From: Syntrophobacter fumaroxidans MPOB
Lineage (GTDB): Bacteria; Desulfobacterota; Syntrophobacteria; Syntrophobacterales; Syntrophobacteraceae
Reading direction: 5' to 3'
NCBI RefSeq assembly: GCF_000014965.1
Contig: NC_008554.1
Location: 3,026,001 to 3,090,000, forward strand
Length of the DNA stretch: 64,000 bases
Part shown: positions 44,790 to 53,537 of the stretch, piece by piece
How positions within the stretch are numbered: position 1 is the stretch's first letter
Layout: each line of letters opens with the position of its first letter
The notes under the pieces: model-generated
Told to the model about the DNA's origin: nothing
Seen by the model: the letters and a program-made list of their open reading frames with translations, nothing else
Databases searched by the model: none
Made by a program: the position numbers and the translations under genes

Positions 44790-46703
44790 ATTGGCCCAAA
44801 CGGCAAGGCGCTCCGCGAATGAATCGCCGGCGTCCCGCTCCCCCGCGCTTATCGCGCGCCTCAGCCTGCCCCGCAAGTACGCGCCGAACGGAACCCTGAT
44901 GCGGTCGAAGGCGAGCCACGGCGCAAAATCCTCCATTTCTCCCTGGATGGAGAGCAGGGGAAACACCTGGGTCCCCGCATACAGAAAACTCAGGTTGTCC
45001 TTCCAGGATGAATCGTAATCGCGGAGGAACGCCGGACCGTCCGTGTCCAGAATCCGCTCCAGCGAGACCGGATGATGGTTGTCGTCAAAAGGCCTCAGGA
45101 CAAACACCCGGGTCCGTTCGTGTTCAGCCAGGATGACGGGCAGGGCGACCGTGCGATGCGAACCTGCCCGATCGAAAACCCCGATCCCGCGGACGGCGTG
45201 GCCGGCGGCCCGAAGCTTTTCCAGGGCCAGTTGCAGGCTTGGTGCCCGGGCGTGGGACGTATCCTCCCAGAGAAGAACGAGCGGGGCCGGCCCCGTCTTC
45301 TCCAGCCAGCGGATCAGGCGGGGCAGGTATTCCAGGTCTCCCTCCCTGCGGGTGGAGATGAAGAATTTGTCTATCCAGGGAAGAACGAACGCTTCGAGCC
45401 TCCCCCGGGACATGAATTCCTGCGCCGTGCCGTTGAGCGCGGCGAGCAGGAACAACCCCGGAGCCCACGACTCCCGGTGCTTCTCGATCCATCCGGCGAT
45501 TTCCCCCGCGCCGATCCGCTGGTGAGGGCTCATCGCTCCCGTCCACGCGTATTTCCCTGAGGCCGCGAGCCGTTCCGGGGCACGGTCTTCCAGGAGTCCG
45601 CTCCATCGCTCCGCTTCCTCCCTCAGCGCCTGCTCCCCGGCGCTCTCCCATGCGTGTCGGAACCGGCTTTCGACGAGAGCATGGATCAGCTTGGGACGAA
45701 AGATCCGGTCTTCCCTCAATGCGCCGAGGTCCGCGGCGCCAAGGCGGAGCTCCCTGTCTCTCTCGAGCTCGGATGCGCGCCTCGACACCGCACGGTAGAA
45801 TTCTTCAAGGAGCGGTTGCGAAGAGAAGGCGCGGCCCGGGTCGTCGAAAGCCCAGCCGCCCGCCGCGGCGAGCGTCGCGTTGTGCCAGCTCAGGACGACT
45901 CTGGCGGTCTTCCGGCTGACGGACCGCGCCAATTCCCTGACCCCTATAAGCTCCTCCGCCTGCAGCCGGACCAGGTCTTCCATCGATCGCAACCGGGAAC
46001 CGGATGCCCCTCCCCAGTGGACGGAAACCATCGGCGGGAGCCGGAGCGGCAGGAAGCGCGGCGGCGCGGGCGGATAGAAAAGAAGGCGCCCGCAAGCCGC
46101 CCACCGCCCCGTGCTGTGGACGCGGCCCCGCTCGTCGCCCATGGGAAGCAGTGGTTCCAGGTCCTTTAAGGTGAGTTCCGCCCAGCCGGGCGAAGACGCG
46201 AATACGCTCAGGCGCAGCCTGAGGAGCCGCAGGCGGCGCCTGCGCGACACCGCTCGGGATCCCCGCCCGGGGGCCTGCAGCCGCCCTTCGAGCATGCAGA
46301 GAAATGGGGCAACAGCGAAACGACGATCGAACGGACGCGCCGCCCGGTCACGGGCGAGACTCCGAAAAAGTCCGCAAAGCCGGGACGCCATCCGCGCGTC
46401 CCCGGGCAGCCCTCGAAGCTCCGCGGCGATTTCAAACGCCAGTTGCACAAGAGGACGGGGCAGGACGGCGGTTTCAAATCCGGCTGCGGCGAGGAAATGG
46501 AGAAGGCGGCGCAGGTGGATCTCCTCCCCGGCCGGGGTGAGGGGGTGAAGCAGGCACAGAAGCGCTCTCTCCCTGAGCTCCGCATCGGGGTCCGCACAAA
46601 GGCGCAGCAACGCCCGCATTTCGTTCCGGGATGGCATGGAGTCGCGGGCGAAGGTATGTTCCAGGCCGGCGATGAGTTTGTCGGAGCGGATGTTCCGGTT
46701 CAT
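44781..46703 (-). CDS. Large protein of unknown function
   Basis: 640 residues. The N-terminal half is Leu/Arg/Ala-rich and helical, with repeat-like stretches (ALLRLCADPDAELRERALLC) that resemble HEAT-type helices. The C-terminal half contains alternating hydrophobic strands (APLVLLWEDTSHARAPSLQL, VFVLRPFDDNHHPVSLERIL). No known catalytic motif, signal peptide or membrane segment is seen. It is convergent with the small gene on its 3' side and divergent from the feo operon. It is not recognised; codon use and length make it a real gene. Confidence 0.65.
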   Translation of the reverse strand: MNRNIRSDKLIAGLEHTFARDSMPSRNEMRALLRLCADPDAELRERALLCLLHPLTPAGEEIHLRRLLHFLAAAGFETAVLPRPLVQLAFEIAAELRGLPGDARMASRLCGLFRSLARDRAARPFDRRFAVAPFLCMLEGRLQAPGRGSRAVSRRRRLRLLRLRLSVFASSPGWAELTLKDLEPLLPMGDERGRVHSTGRWAACGRLLFYPPAPPRFLPLRLPPMVSVHWGGASGSRLRSMEDLVRLQAEELIGVRELARSVSRKTARVVLSWHNATLAAAGGWAFDDPGRAFSSQPLLEEFYRAVSRRASELERDRELRLGAADLGALREDRIFRPKLIHALVESRFRHAWESAGEQALREEAERWSGLLEDRAPERLAASGKYAWTGAMSPHQRIGAGEIAGWIEKHRESWAPGLFLLAALNGTAQEFMSRGRLEAFVLPWIDKFFISTRREGDLEYLPRLIRWLEKTGPAPLVLLWEDTSHARAPSLQLALEKLRAAGHAVRGIGVFDRAGSHRTVALPVILAEHERTRVFVLRPFDDNHHPVSLERILDTDGPAFLRDYDSSWKDNLSFLYAGTQVFPLLSIQGEMEDFAPWLAFDRIRVPFGAYLRGRLRRAISAGERDAGDSFAERLAVWANLL

Positions 46704-46776
46704 GCTTTTTGCCTTTCAGGGCCACAATGGAACGGGAAAATAATTGAAGTCAAGGCAAAGTTATTCAAAAAAGATG

Positions 46777-46805
46777 TTGACAACATATAAAGTTCGGATT
46801 ACCTA
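46777..46805 (+). promoter_or_regulatory. Candidate sigma-70 promoter of the feo operon
   Basis: TTGACA at 46777-46782 and TACCTA at 46800-46805, spaced 17 bp, in an AT-rich region about 45 bp before feoA. The overlapping sequence CGGATTACCTAATTACC may hold an iron-regulator site, but it does not match a Fur or DtxR box well enough to claim one. Confidence 0.5.
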
Positions 46806-46848
46806 ATTACCTGACGTTAATGACCGATCAACGAGAAAGGAGGGCTTT

Positions 46849-47139
46849 ATGCCAAACGACATGAAGCAGGGCTGTGGCTGCTGTAAAGGCATGAGGGCCT
46901 CCGTGCCCGGCCAGGTGCCGCTTCGAGATGTGAAATCGGGGAAGCGGTTTCGAGTGGCCGGCATCCGGGGGGGGCGGCATCTCTGTGCGAGGATGGCGGC
47001 TATGGGGATCTATCCCGGCGTGGAAATGGAGATATTGTGTGGCGGTTGCGGGTGTCCCTGCCTGGTGCGCGTTCACGGCGGCACCTTGAGCCTCGGGGAG
47101 GGAGTTTCCGACAAGATCTTCGTGACGGCCGTGGCGTAG
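46849..47139 (+). CDS. feoA: FeoA-domain protein with cysteine-rich N-terminus
   Basis: 96 residues, preceded by a strong AAAGGAGG site. The first 16 residues hold a cysteine cluster (GCGCCKG). A FeoA SH3-like domain follows (about 25-95; GKRFRVAGIRGGRHLCARMA, GGTLSLGEGVSDKIFV), with a further GGCGCPC insertion. FeoA supports ferrous iron uptake by FeoB. The extra cysteines suggest metal or redox sensing. First gene of the feo operon. Confidence 0.88.
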   Translation: MPNDMKQGCGCCKGMRASVPGQVPLRDVKSGKRFRVAGIRGGRHLCARMAAMGIYPGVEMEILCGGCGCPCLVRVHGGTLSLGEGVSDKIFVTAVA

Positions 47140-47236
47140 CCGATCGGATTGAATTCATCGTGGAGGCGGTTTGCGAAGCCGCTTTTTTTCGGAGCCAAAA
47201 GTTAGGCACAACTAATTTCTTCTCCTGTGAGGTCTT

Positions 47237-47479
47237 ATGACGCTCGTCCCATTGCGTAAGATGTCCGCGGGCCAGAAAGGAATCATTGCCAAGGTGAAGG
47301 CGTCGGGGGAGCTGGGAAGGCGCATCCGCGACATGGGGCTGGTGCCCGGCACAACGTTCCAGGTGCAGGGGCGCGCTCCGCTAAAGGATCCCGTGGCCAT
47401 TCGGATCCGCAATTTCACCTTGAGTCTGCGCAACAGCGAGGCGGACTACATAGAAGTCGAGGTCGAGGAACCGGCATGA
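47237..47479 (+). CDS. feoA: FeoA, second copy
   Basis: 80 residues, a plain FeoA domain: PLRKMSAGQKGIIAKVKASG, GRRIRDMGLVPGTTFQVQGR and LSLRNSEADYIEVEVEE. It lies between the cysteine-rich FeoA and FeoB; its stop codon overlaps the feoB start (ATGA), so the two are translationally coupled. Confidence 0.92.
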   Translation: MTLVPLRKMSAGQKGIIAKVKASGELGRRIRDMGLVPGTTFQVQGRAPLKDPVAIRIRNFTLSLRNSEADYIEVEVEEPA

Positions 47480-49707
47480 GCGACGCGGAGCGCGAATTCC
47501 TGATGGCGCTGGCGGGCAATCCCAATTGCGGCAAGACCACGCTTTTCAACGCTGTAACCGGGGCCCGCCAGCACGTGGGCAACTATCCGGGCATCACGGT
47601 GGAAAAAAAGGAAGGTTTCCACACGTTGAACGGAACCCGGATCCGCCTGGTGGACCTGCCGGGAACCTACTCGCTCACCGCCTATTCGATGGAAGAGCTG
47701 GTGGCGCGCGATTTCCTGGTAAATGACCGGCCCCGGGTGGTGATCGATATCGTGGATGCGTCCAACCTGGAACGGAACCTGTACCTGACGGTCCAACTCC
47801 TGGAGCTGGGCACCCCCCTGGTGATCGCGTTGAACATGATGGACGCGGCCGCGGCCAGGGGGATCGAAATCGACGCGGCGGAACTGGCCAGGCGGCTGCG
47901 ACTGCCCGTCATCCCTACCGTGGCGCGCACCGGAAAAGGCAAGGACGAACTGCTTGCGGCCGCGGTCGGCGAGGCGACCAAGGACCGGGCGTGGGAGCCT
48001 TTGCATGTTTCCTACGGCCCCGACGTTGACCCGGCGTTGCGCGAGATGGAGAAAAATATTAGGGATGCCGGATTCTTGACCGACGTCTTCCCGGCGCGCT
48101 GGACCGCCCTGAAGGTCCTGGAAGGGGATGAGCAGGTGCTGGGAAAAGGCCGGGAAGCCGATCCCGAACTGTCCCGGAAACTCGAAGCCACCGCCGCCCG
48201 GGTTGCGGAGCACCTCGAAAAGACGCTCGACAGCTACCCGGAAGCGATCATCGCCGACCATCGCTACGGATTCATAGCGTCGCTTCTGCGCAACGGCGTC
48301 GTCAGGCAGAACCGCAAAGCCGACCGACTGTATCTTTCGGACCAGCTGGACCGGGTTCTGACCAACCGGTTTCTGGGTCCCATCATCATGATGGCGATTC
48401 TCTACGCGGTCTATCAGTTCACCTTCAATTACAGCAGGCTGCCGGTGGAGTTGCTGGAATCGGGGTTCAATATCCTGGGACGTTACACGGAGTCGACGCT
48501 TCCGGACGGACCGGTGAAATCCCTCGTCGTTTCGGGAATCATCGATGGAGTCGGGGGAATCATCGGCTTCGTGCCGCTCATCGTGTTCATGTTTCTGTCC
48601 ATCGCCCTGCTCGAGGACACGGGATACCTCGCCAGGGTCGCCTATATGCTGGACCGGGTATTCCGGAGCTTCGGGCTGCACGGCAGCTCGGTCATGGCGT
48701 TCATCATTTCGGGCGGCATCGCGGGAGGCTGCGCCGTGCCGGGCGTTATGGCCACCCGGACGCTGCGCAGCTCCAAGGAGCGGCTGGCCACCCTTCTGAC
48801 GGCGCCTTTCATGAACTGCGGGGCCAAATTGCCGGTGTTCGCCATGTTGATTGCCGCATTTTTCCCCGAACGGCGCGCCGTCATGATGTTCGTGCTCACG
48901 CTGCTCTCCTGGTCGGCCGCCCTGCTCCTTGCAAAGTTGATCCGAGTGACCATCCTTCGGGGTCCGAGCACTCCCTTTCTGCTGGAGCTGCCCCCTTACC
49001 GCCTCCCCACTTTCAAGGGGTTGCTCATCCACACCTGGGAGCGCACTTGGCAGTACATTCGGAAAGCGGGGACCATCATTCTCGCGATTTCGATCCTTTT
49101 CTGGGCCCTGATGTCCTTCCCGGGGCTTTCGGAGACTCAGCGGCAGGCATTCGACGCGAAGCGTCAAGACGTGCTGCGGCAAATCCCCGAGGACGTGAAA
49201 CCCGAAGTGCCCGGCCGGGGACAGGATGCGGGGACGGCTTCCGCGGCTGCATGGCGCGACCGGCTCCTGGCCGTCGACCGGGAAGAGGCGGAGTCGGCAC
49301 TGAAGCATTCCTTCGCGGGCAGAATCGGCACCGCGCTCGAAGGAATCACCCGCTGGACCGGCTTTGACTGGCGACTCAACGTTGCGCTGCTCTCGGGATT
49401 CGCGGCCAAGGAATTGATCATCTCCACTCTCGGCACAGCCTACTCCCTGGGCGAATCGGGCAAAGACGAGGAACTTTCTCTGAGCGCGCGGTTGGCCGCC
49501 GATAAGAGTTGGAATCCTCTTCAGGCCTTCGCCGTGATCGTCTTTATCATGCTTTACGCTCCCTGCCTGGCCACGGTGACCTGCATCATCAAGGAGTCCG
49601 GCACCTGGAAATGGGGTGTTTTCTCCATGGCGTTCAACACCGCCATCGCGTTCGCGCTGGCGATACTGGTCTATCAGGGCGGGTTGTGGCTGGGAATGGG
49701 GACATAG
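47476..49707 (+). CDS. feoB: Ferrous iron transporter FeoB
   Basis: 743 residues. The N-terminal G domain has G1 GNPNCGKTTLFNAVTG, GNYPGITVEKKEG, G3 DLPGTYSL and G4 NMMD. A GDI-like helical region follows, then the membrane part with two Gate regions (GISGGIAGGCAVPGVMATR-like stretch near residue 415; SGFAAKELIISTLGTAY near 640). It imports Fe2+ across the inner membrane. A loop rich in Asp/Glu/Arg (about 550-610) separates the membrane halves. Confidence 0.97.
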   Translation: MSDAEREFLMALAGNPNCGKTTLFNAVTGARQHVGNYPGITVEKKEGFHTLNGTRIRLVDLPGTYSLTAYSMEELVARDFLVNDRPRVVIDIVDASNLERNLYLTVQLLELGTPLVIALNMMDAAAARGIEIDAAELARRLRLPVIPTVARTGKGKDELLAAAVGEATKDRAWEPLHVSYGPDVDPALREMEKNIRDAGFLTDVFPARWTALKVLEGDEQVLGKGREADPELSRKLEATAARVAEHLEKTLDSYPEAIIADHRYGFIASLLRNGVVRQNRKADRLYLSDQLDRVLTNRFLGPIIMMAILYAVYQFTFNYSRLPVELLESGFNILGRYTESTLPDGPVKSLVVSGIIDGVGGIIGFVPLIVFMFLSIALLEDTGYLARVAYMLDRVFRSFGLHGSSVMAFIISGGIAGGCAVPGVMATRTLRSSKERLATLLTAPFMNCGAKLPVFAMLIAAFFPERRAVMMFVLTLLSWSAALLLAKLIRVTILRGPSTPFLLELPPYRLPTFKGLLIHTWERTWQYIRKAGTIILAISILFWALMSFPGLSETQRQAFDAKRQDVLRQIPEDVKPEVPGRGQDAGTASAAAWRDRLLAVDREEAESALKHSFAGRIGTALEGITRWTGFDWRLNVALLSGFAAKELIISTLGTAYSLGESGKDEELSLSARLAADKSWNPLQAFAVIVFIMLYAPCLATVTCIIKESGTWKWGVFSMAFNTAIAFALAILVYQGGLWLGMGT

Positions 49708-49716
49708 GAGAGCTAC

Positions 49717-49968
49717 ATGTGGCAGAGCCTCGTTATCCTCGTGGTGCTGGCTCTCGTGCTGGCATACATCGTTCGCCACATTTCGAGAGCCTGCCGGTCG
49801 GGAACGTCCCCCTGTTCGGGCTGCTGCGGGTGCTGCGCGGCAGACGGCGGGACGGCACCCGGCCCGGAGGACGCATCCCGTCACGGCAGCTCACCGGAAG
49901 TCCCTTGCGGGGAATGTGACGGCGGACCGGGACATTCCCGACCGGGTTACAAGCCTCCGCTCCGGTAA
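49717..49968 (+). CDS. FeoB-associated Cys-rich membrane protein
   Basis: 83 residues. An N-terminal membrane segment (about 4-22) is followed by a cysteine-rich patch (CRSGTSPCSGCCGCC) and a Gly/Pro/Cys tail. This is the layout of the small FeoB-associated Cys-rich proteins that often end feo operons. It starts 9 bp after feoB. Confidence 0.82.
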   Translation: MWQSLVILVVLALVLAYIVRHISRACRSGTSPCSGCCGCCAADGGTAPGPEDASRHGSSPEVPCGECDGGPGHSRPGYKPPLR

Positions 49969-50004
49969 CCACGGCCCTCGCCGCTTCCCCCTTTTCATAC
50001 GAAG

Positions 50005-50140
50005 TTGCGTGCAAGATGGATCTTTCAAGCACAAAAGAGCGGGGGAATGATTCCCCCGCACCCCCCAAGTTTCGGCCACACGCGCAAGCGTGTGAGGCCG
50101 AGTGCTCGGCGCTGTCGGCGACTGGCCGAATCGGAGCAAG
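50005..50140 (-). repeat. Dispersed repeat B, copy at 50005
   Basis: About 135 bp matching 16110-16250 in the opposite sense: AAGATGGATCTTTCAAGCAC, the palindrome GCGGGGGAATGATTCCCCCG, and GGCCGAGTGCTCGGCGCTGT. It ends before the A part. It lies between the feo operon and aroB, and its hairpin may serve as a feo terminator on the plus strand. Confidence 0.85.
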
Positions 50141-50212
50141 TTAGTGTTTGACTTCCGTTTCAAAAAGGAGGATACGCGGTCTGAAAGTTGTTTGATTTGG
50201 GGACAATAGACC

Positions 50213-51304
50213 ATGAAGATGACCATTTCCCTTCCCGCGGGCGGCTCCAGGCTCTCGGAGCTCATCATCGGACCGGGGACGCTCGACGAGCTTCCGCGCG
50301 AGATCCTCACCCGCCTGGGGCGCCGCAGGGCGTTCTGGGTCTGGGACGCGAACGTCCGGGAGCTGTGGGGCGAACGGTTGCCCGCACTCCAACTGGGCGG
50401 CGCAGAACATTCCGAGCCGATTCTGTTTGCGGCGTCCGAAACCAACAAGCGGCTTTCGTCCGTGGAAGAGCTGGCCCGGAGACTGGTCGAGGCCGGCGCG
50501 GACAGGAACAGCGTCCTGGTCGCGGTGGGTGGTGGCGTGACGGGTGACGTGGTGGGATTCCTCGCCTCGGTGTACATGCGGGGCATCCCCTGCCACCAGG
50601 TACCCACTACTCTTCTCGCGCAGGTGGACAGCAGTGTGGGCGGCAAGACCGGAGTCGATCTGCCGGAAGGCAAGAATCTGCTCGGGAGCTTCCACCAGCC
50701 CGAGGCGGTGTGGATGGACCCGCGATTTCTCGAGACGCTGCCCGCCGTCGAGCTGAGGCAGGGCATGGCTGAAGTCGTCAAAACGGCCATGATCGGCGAC
50801 GCACGGCTGTGGGATTATCTCGAAGGACACCACGAAGCCATCCGGCGTCGCGACCCCGAAGCGGTCAGCCGGATCGTCACGGCATGCTGCGCGTTCAAGG
50901 CGAGCGTCGTGGAGGCCGATGAGAAAGAGGGTGGATACCGAAGGATTCTCAACTTCGGACATACCATAGGTCATGCCCTGGAGAGGCTGAGCGGCTACCG
51001 GGTGCGTCACGGCGATGCGGTGGCCGTGGGCATGGCCGTCTCGGCGGAGCTGTCCAGGCGCCTGGGCAGGCTTCCTGACGAAGCCGCGGCTCGGCTGATC
51101 AAATTGTGCGAGGCGTGGGATTTGCCCACCCGGGTGCCGTCCGGGTACGATCCCGCTGCGATCGTCGCCGCCCTGCGCTCGGACAAGAAACGGATGGGGG
51201 ATGTCCTGCACTTCATCCTCCCGGTGCGGATCGGCGAGGCGATCGATTACGAAAACCTCGATGAAACATTGCTCAGGCGGACACTGACCGATCTGTCGGC
51301 CTGA
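50213..51304 (+). CDS. aroB: 3-dehydroquinate synthase
   Basis: 363 residues. NAD-binding VAVGGGVTGDVVGFLAS, VPTTLLAQVDSSVGGKTGVD and the metal-ligand region (GMAEVVKTAMIGD, FGHTIGHALER) identify AroB. It converts DAHP to 3-dehydroquinate in the shikimate pathway. No other aro gene is adjacent. Confidence 0.96.
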   Translation: MKMTISLPAGGSRLSELIIGPGTLDELPREILTRLGRRRAFWVWDANVRELWGERLPALQLGGAEHSEPILFAASETNKRLSSVEELARRLVEAGADRNSVLVAVGGGVTGDVVGFLASVYMRGIPCHQVPTTLLAQVDSSVGGKTGVDLPEGKNLLGSFHQPEAVWMDPRFLETLPAVELRQGMAEVVKTAMIGDARLWDYLEGHHEAIRRRDPEAVSRIVTACCAFKASVVEADEKEGGYRRILNFGHTIGHALERLSGYRVRHGDAVAVGMAVSAELSRRLGRLPDEAAARLIKLCEAWDLPTRVPSGYDPAAIVAALRSDKKRMGDVLHFILPVRIGEAIDYENLDETLLRRTLTDLSA

Positions 51305-51356
51305 ACCGCCCGGGTCGAACCGGGCGTGCGAAACCCAACGACGCGTCCCTCGGAAA

Positions 51357-52466
51357 ATGCCCAGGAACAGGCCCATGTCGATCCCTGAAGACAAGACAGT
51401 GGAACTGCCCTCCGAAGCCATCATCCGCGACATACTCGCTTCGGTGACGGACGCGGTGATCACGGTGGACGAGAACCACAACGTGGTTTACTGCAACCAA
51501 TCGGCGGAGAAGATGTTCGGATGGCGCAGAGATGAAATCGTCGGCCGCGACGTCTCCCCGCTCATTCCCGATCCGCACCACGACATGCATCGACAGTACG
51601 TTCAGCGGTATGTGGACACCGGCATTGCCCGAGTGATCGGAGAAGCCAGAGAATGCCGCGGACAGCGTAAGGACGGCACCACCTTTCCGGTGGAGATTTC
51701 CTACTCCCTGTCCAGGACCGGCGGGCATCTCTTCTTCACGGCGGTGATTCGCGACATCACACAGAGAAAGGAAATGGAGCGTGAGGTCCGCTTCATGGAA
51801 ACCCTGGCCGACGTCGGCAAGGCCGTGGCCCACATCGGGCACGAAATCCGCAAGCCGCTGGTGCTCATCGGGGGATTCGCCGGCCAGGTGGAACGATGCG
51901 ACTCGTTGCGGGCAAGTGAGAAAGACCGTCGCAAGCTGCGCATCATCATGGACGAAATCAAGCGTTTGGAAACGCTTCTGAGCTCCCTCCGGGTGTTGAC
52001 GCGCCCCCCGTCCTCAAGCCACAAGTCCTCGCTTTCACTGAACGCGGTGGTGGAATCGACCCTCGAACTGCTCACCCCAATGCTCAAGGATCGGAAAATT
52101 CAACTGAAAAAAGACCTGAGCGCCGACCGGATCATGGTTCACGGCGATCCGAACCAACTCGAACAGGTTTTCCTCAACCTCCTCGACAACGCCATCAGCG
52201 CTCTGCGGCACAGCGGAACCGTCACCATTTCCTCGGTTCGCGAGAAGGACACCGCCCGGGTTGTCGTCGAGGACGACGGACCGGGGATTCCCGAGGAATT
52301 GCAGGAGAGAATCTTCGATCCGTTTTTCACCACCAAGCCGGACGGGACCGGCCTCGGTCTGCCCATCTGCCGGAACATCATTCGCGATCACGGCGGAACG
52401 CTCACGCTCCATTCAAGCACATCGCGCGGAACCCGGTTCATTGTCGAACTGCCCCTGAGCCCGTAG
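51357..52466 (+). CDS. PAS-domain sensor histidine kinase
   Basis: 369 residues. A PAS domain (about 20-140; [20 protein letters not shown]) is followed by the H-box [20 protein letters not shown] and a GHKL ATPase domain (N box [13 protein letters not shown]1 [11 protein letters not shown] box FDPFFTTK, G2 [12 protein letters not shown]). There is no membrane segment, so it is cytoplasmic. No response regulator is encoded next to it. It lies 53 bp downstream of aroB. Confidence 0.92.
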   Translation: MPRNRPMSIPEDKTVELPSEAIIRDILASVTDAVITVDENHNVVYCNQSAEKMFGWRRDEIVGRDVSPLIPDPHHDMHRQYVQRYVDTGIARVIGEARECRGQRKDGTTFPVEISYSLSRTGGHLFFTAVIRDITQRKEMEREVRFMETLADVGKAVAHIGHEIRKPLVLIGGFAGQVERCDSLRASEKDRRKLRIIMDEIKRLETLLSSLRVLTRPPSSSHKSSLSLNAVVESTLELLTPMLKDRKIQLKKDLSADRIMVHGDPNQLEQVFLNLLDNAISALRHSGTVTISSVREKDTARVVVEDDGPGIPEELQERIFDPFFTTKPDGTGLGLPICRNIIRDHGGTLTLHSSTSRGTRFIVELPLSP

Positions 52467-52738
52467 GGATCAACCTGTCGGGAGCAGGCTTGCAATATTG
52501 GAATATCGGGGCATAATGCCTGCAGCGACACGAATCCGAACCGCCCGACCATTGCTTCGGCTTGTGGCTCGGCGCCTCGTTCCTTATTGCAGCGGAGCCG
52601 CCTGGGACACCCTGCTCACGGAAGCTGCAGGAAACAGCAAGCGCGGGGGCTTTTCTTCTCCGGGCCTTTGCGCAACGCGCATGCAACCGAGCGGGCGAAG
52701 GCATCCCGGCCGGCATCTACCAAGGAGGCATGACAACG

Positions 52739-53527
52739 GTGAACGGCGGACACTGCAATACTGCGCGCACGATCCCGGTTGTGATTCTTCTTCTCGCCCT
52801 GGGAATTTCGGCCGGGCTGGACGCTTATCCCGTCCTGGCGGAGGAGCTTTCGGCCCGTGACATCCTGAACAAGGTCGACGACCTCTACCGGGGAACTTCG
52901 AGCCAGGGAAAGATGACCATGGAGGTCGTCACGGAACATTGGAAAAGGACGCTTTCCCTGGAGTTTTGGAGCCGCGGCAAGGACCGGTCCCTGATCAGAA
53001 TACTCGCCCCTCTCAAGGAAAAAGGCACCGCCACGCTTCGCTCCGGGAGCGATCTCTGGAACTATCTCCCCAAGGTGAACCGGGTCATCAAGCTGCCGTC
53101 TTCGATGCTGTCGGCCTCATGGATGGGCTCCCATTTCACCAACGACGACCTGGTGAAGGGCAGCCGGTTTGCGGAGGACTATGACTTCAGGATCAGCTTC
53201 CAGGGGATGCGGGACGGACAGGACGTGGTGGAGCTCACCTGTATTCCCAAGCCCCAGGCTCCGGTCGTCTGGGGCAAGGTGGAGGTCGTCGTGCGGCGCT
53301 CGGATTACCTTCCGGTGGCGACACGCTATTACGATGAAGGGCTGCGCCTGGCCCGCACCATGGCGTTCACCCATTACCGGGAGCTCTCGGGCCGGCTCCT
53401 GCCCACGGTCATGACCCTGGTTCCCCGGGACAAGCCCGGCGAAAAGACGCAGATCGCCTACGACGAGATCCGCTTCGACGTTGTGTTGAGCGATGACGTG
53501 TTCTCGCTCCGGAATCTTCAGCAGTAA
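52739..53527 (+). CDS. Outer-membrane lipoprotein-sorting (LolA-like) protein
   Basis: 262 residues from a GTG at 52739, preferred over ATG 52730 because AAGGAGG lies 10 nt before the GTG but only 1 nt before the ATG. A signal peptide (ending near LDAYPVLAEE) precedes a LolA/LolB-like beta domain: SRGKDRSLIRILAPLKEKGT, WNYLPKVNRVIKLPSSMLSA, SWMGSHFTNDDLVKGSRFAE. It is the periplasmic carrier of a MacB/LolCDE-like transporter; two permeases and an ATPase gene follow. Confidence 0.88.
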   Translation: MNGGHCNTARTIPVVILLLALGISAGLDAYPVLAEELSARDILNKVDDLYRGTSSQGKMTMEVVTEHWKRTLSLEFWSRGKDRSLIRILAPLKEKGTATLRSGSDLWNYLPKVNRVIKLPSSMLSASWMGSHFTNDDLVKGSRFAEDYDFRISFQGMRDGQDVVELTCIPKPQAPVVWGKVEVVVRRSDYLPVATRYYDEGLRLARTMAFTHYRELSGRLLPTVMTLVPRDKPGEKTQIAYDEIRFDVVLSDDVFSLRNLQQ

Positions 53528-53537
53528 GGGGAAAGCC

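Noticed and set aside
47446-49884. 812-codon minus-strand open frame
   Set aside because: It is the antisense shadow of feoB, which has all GTPase motifs. The product is rich in Gly, Arg, His and Gln without any domain.
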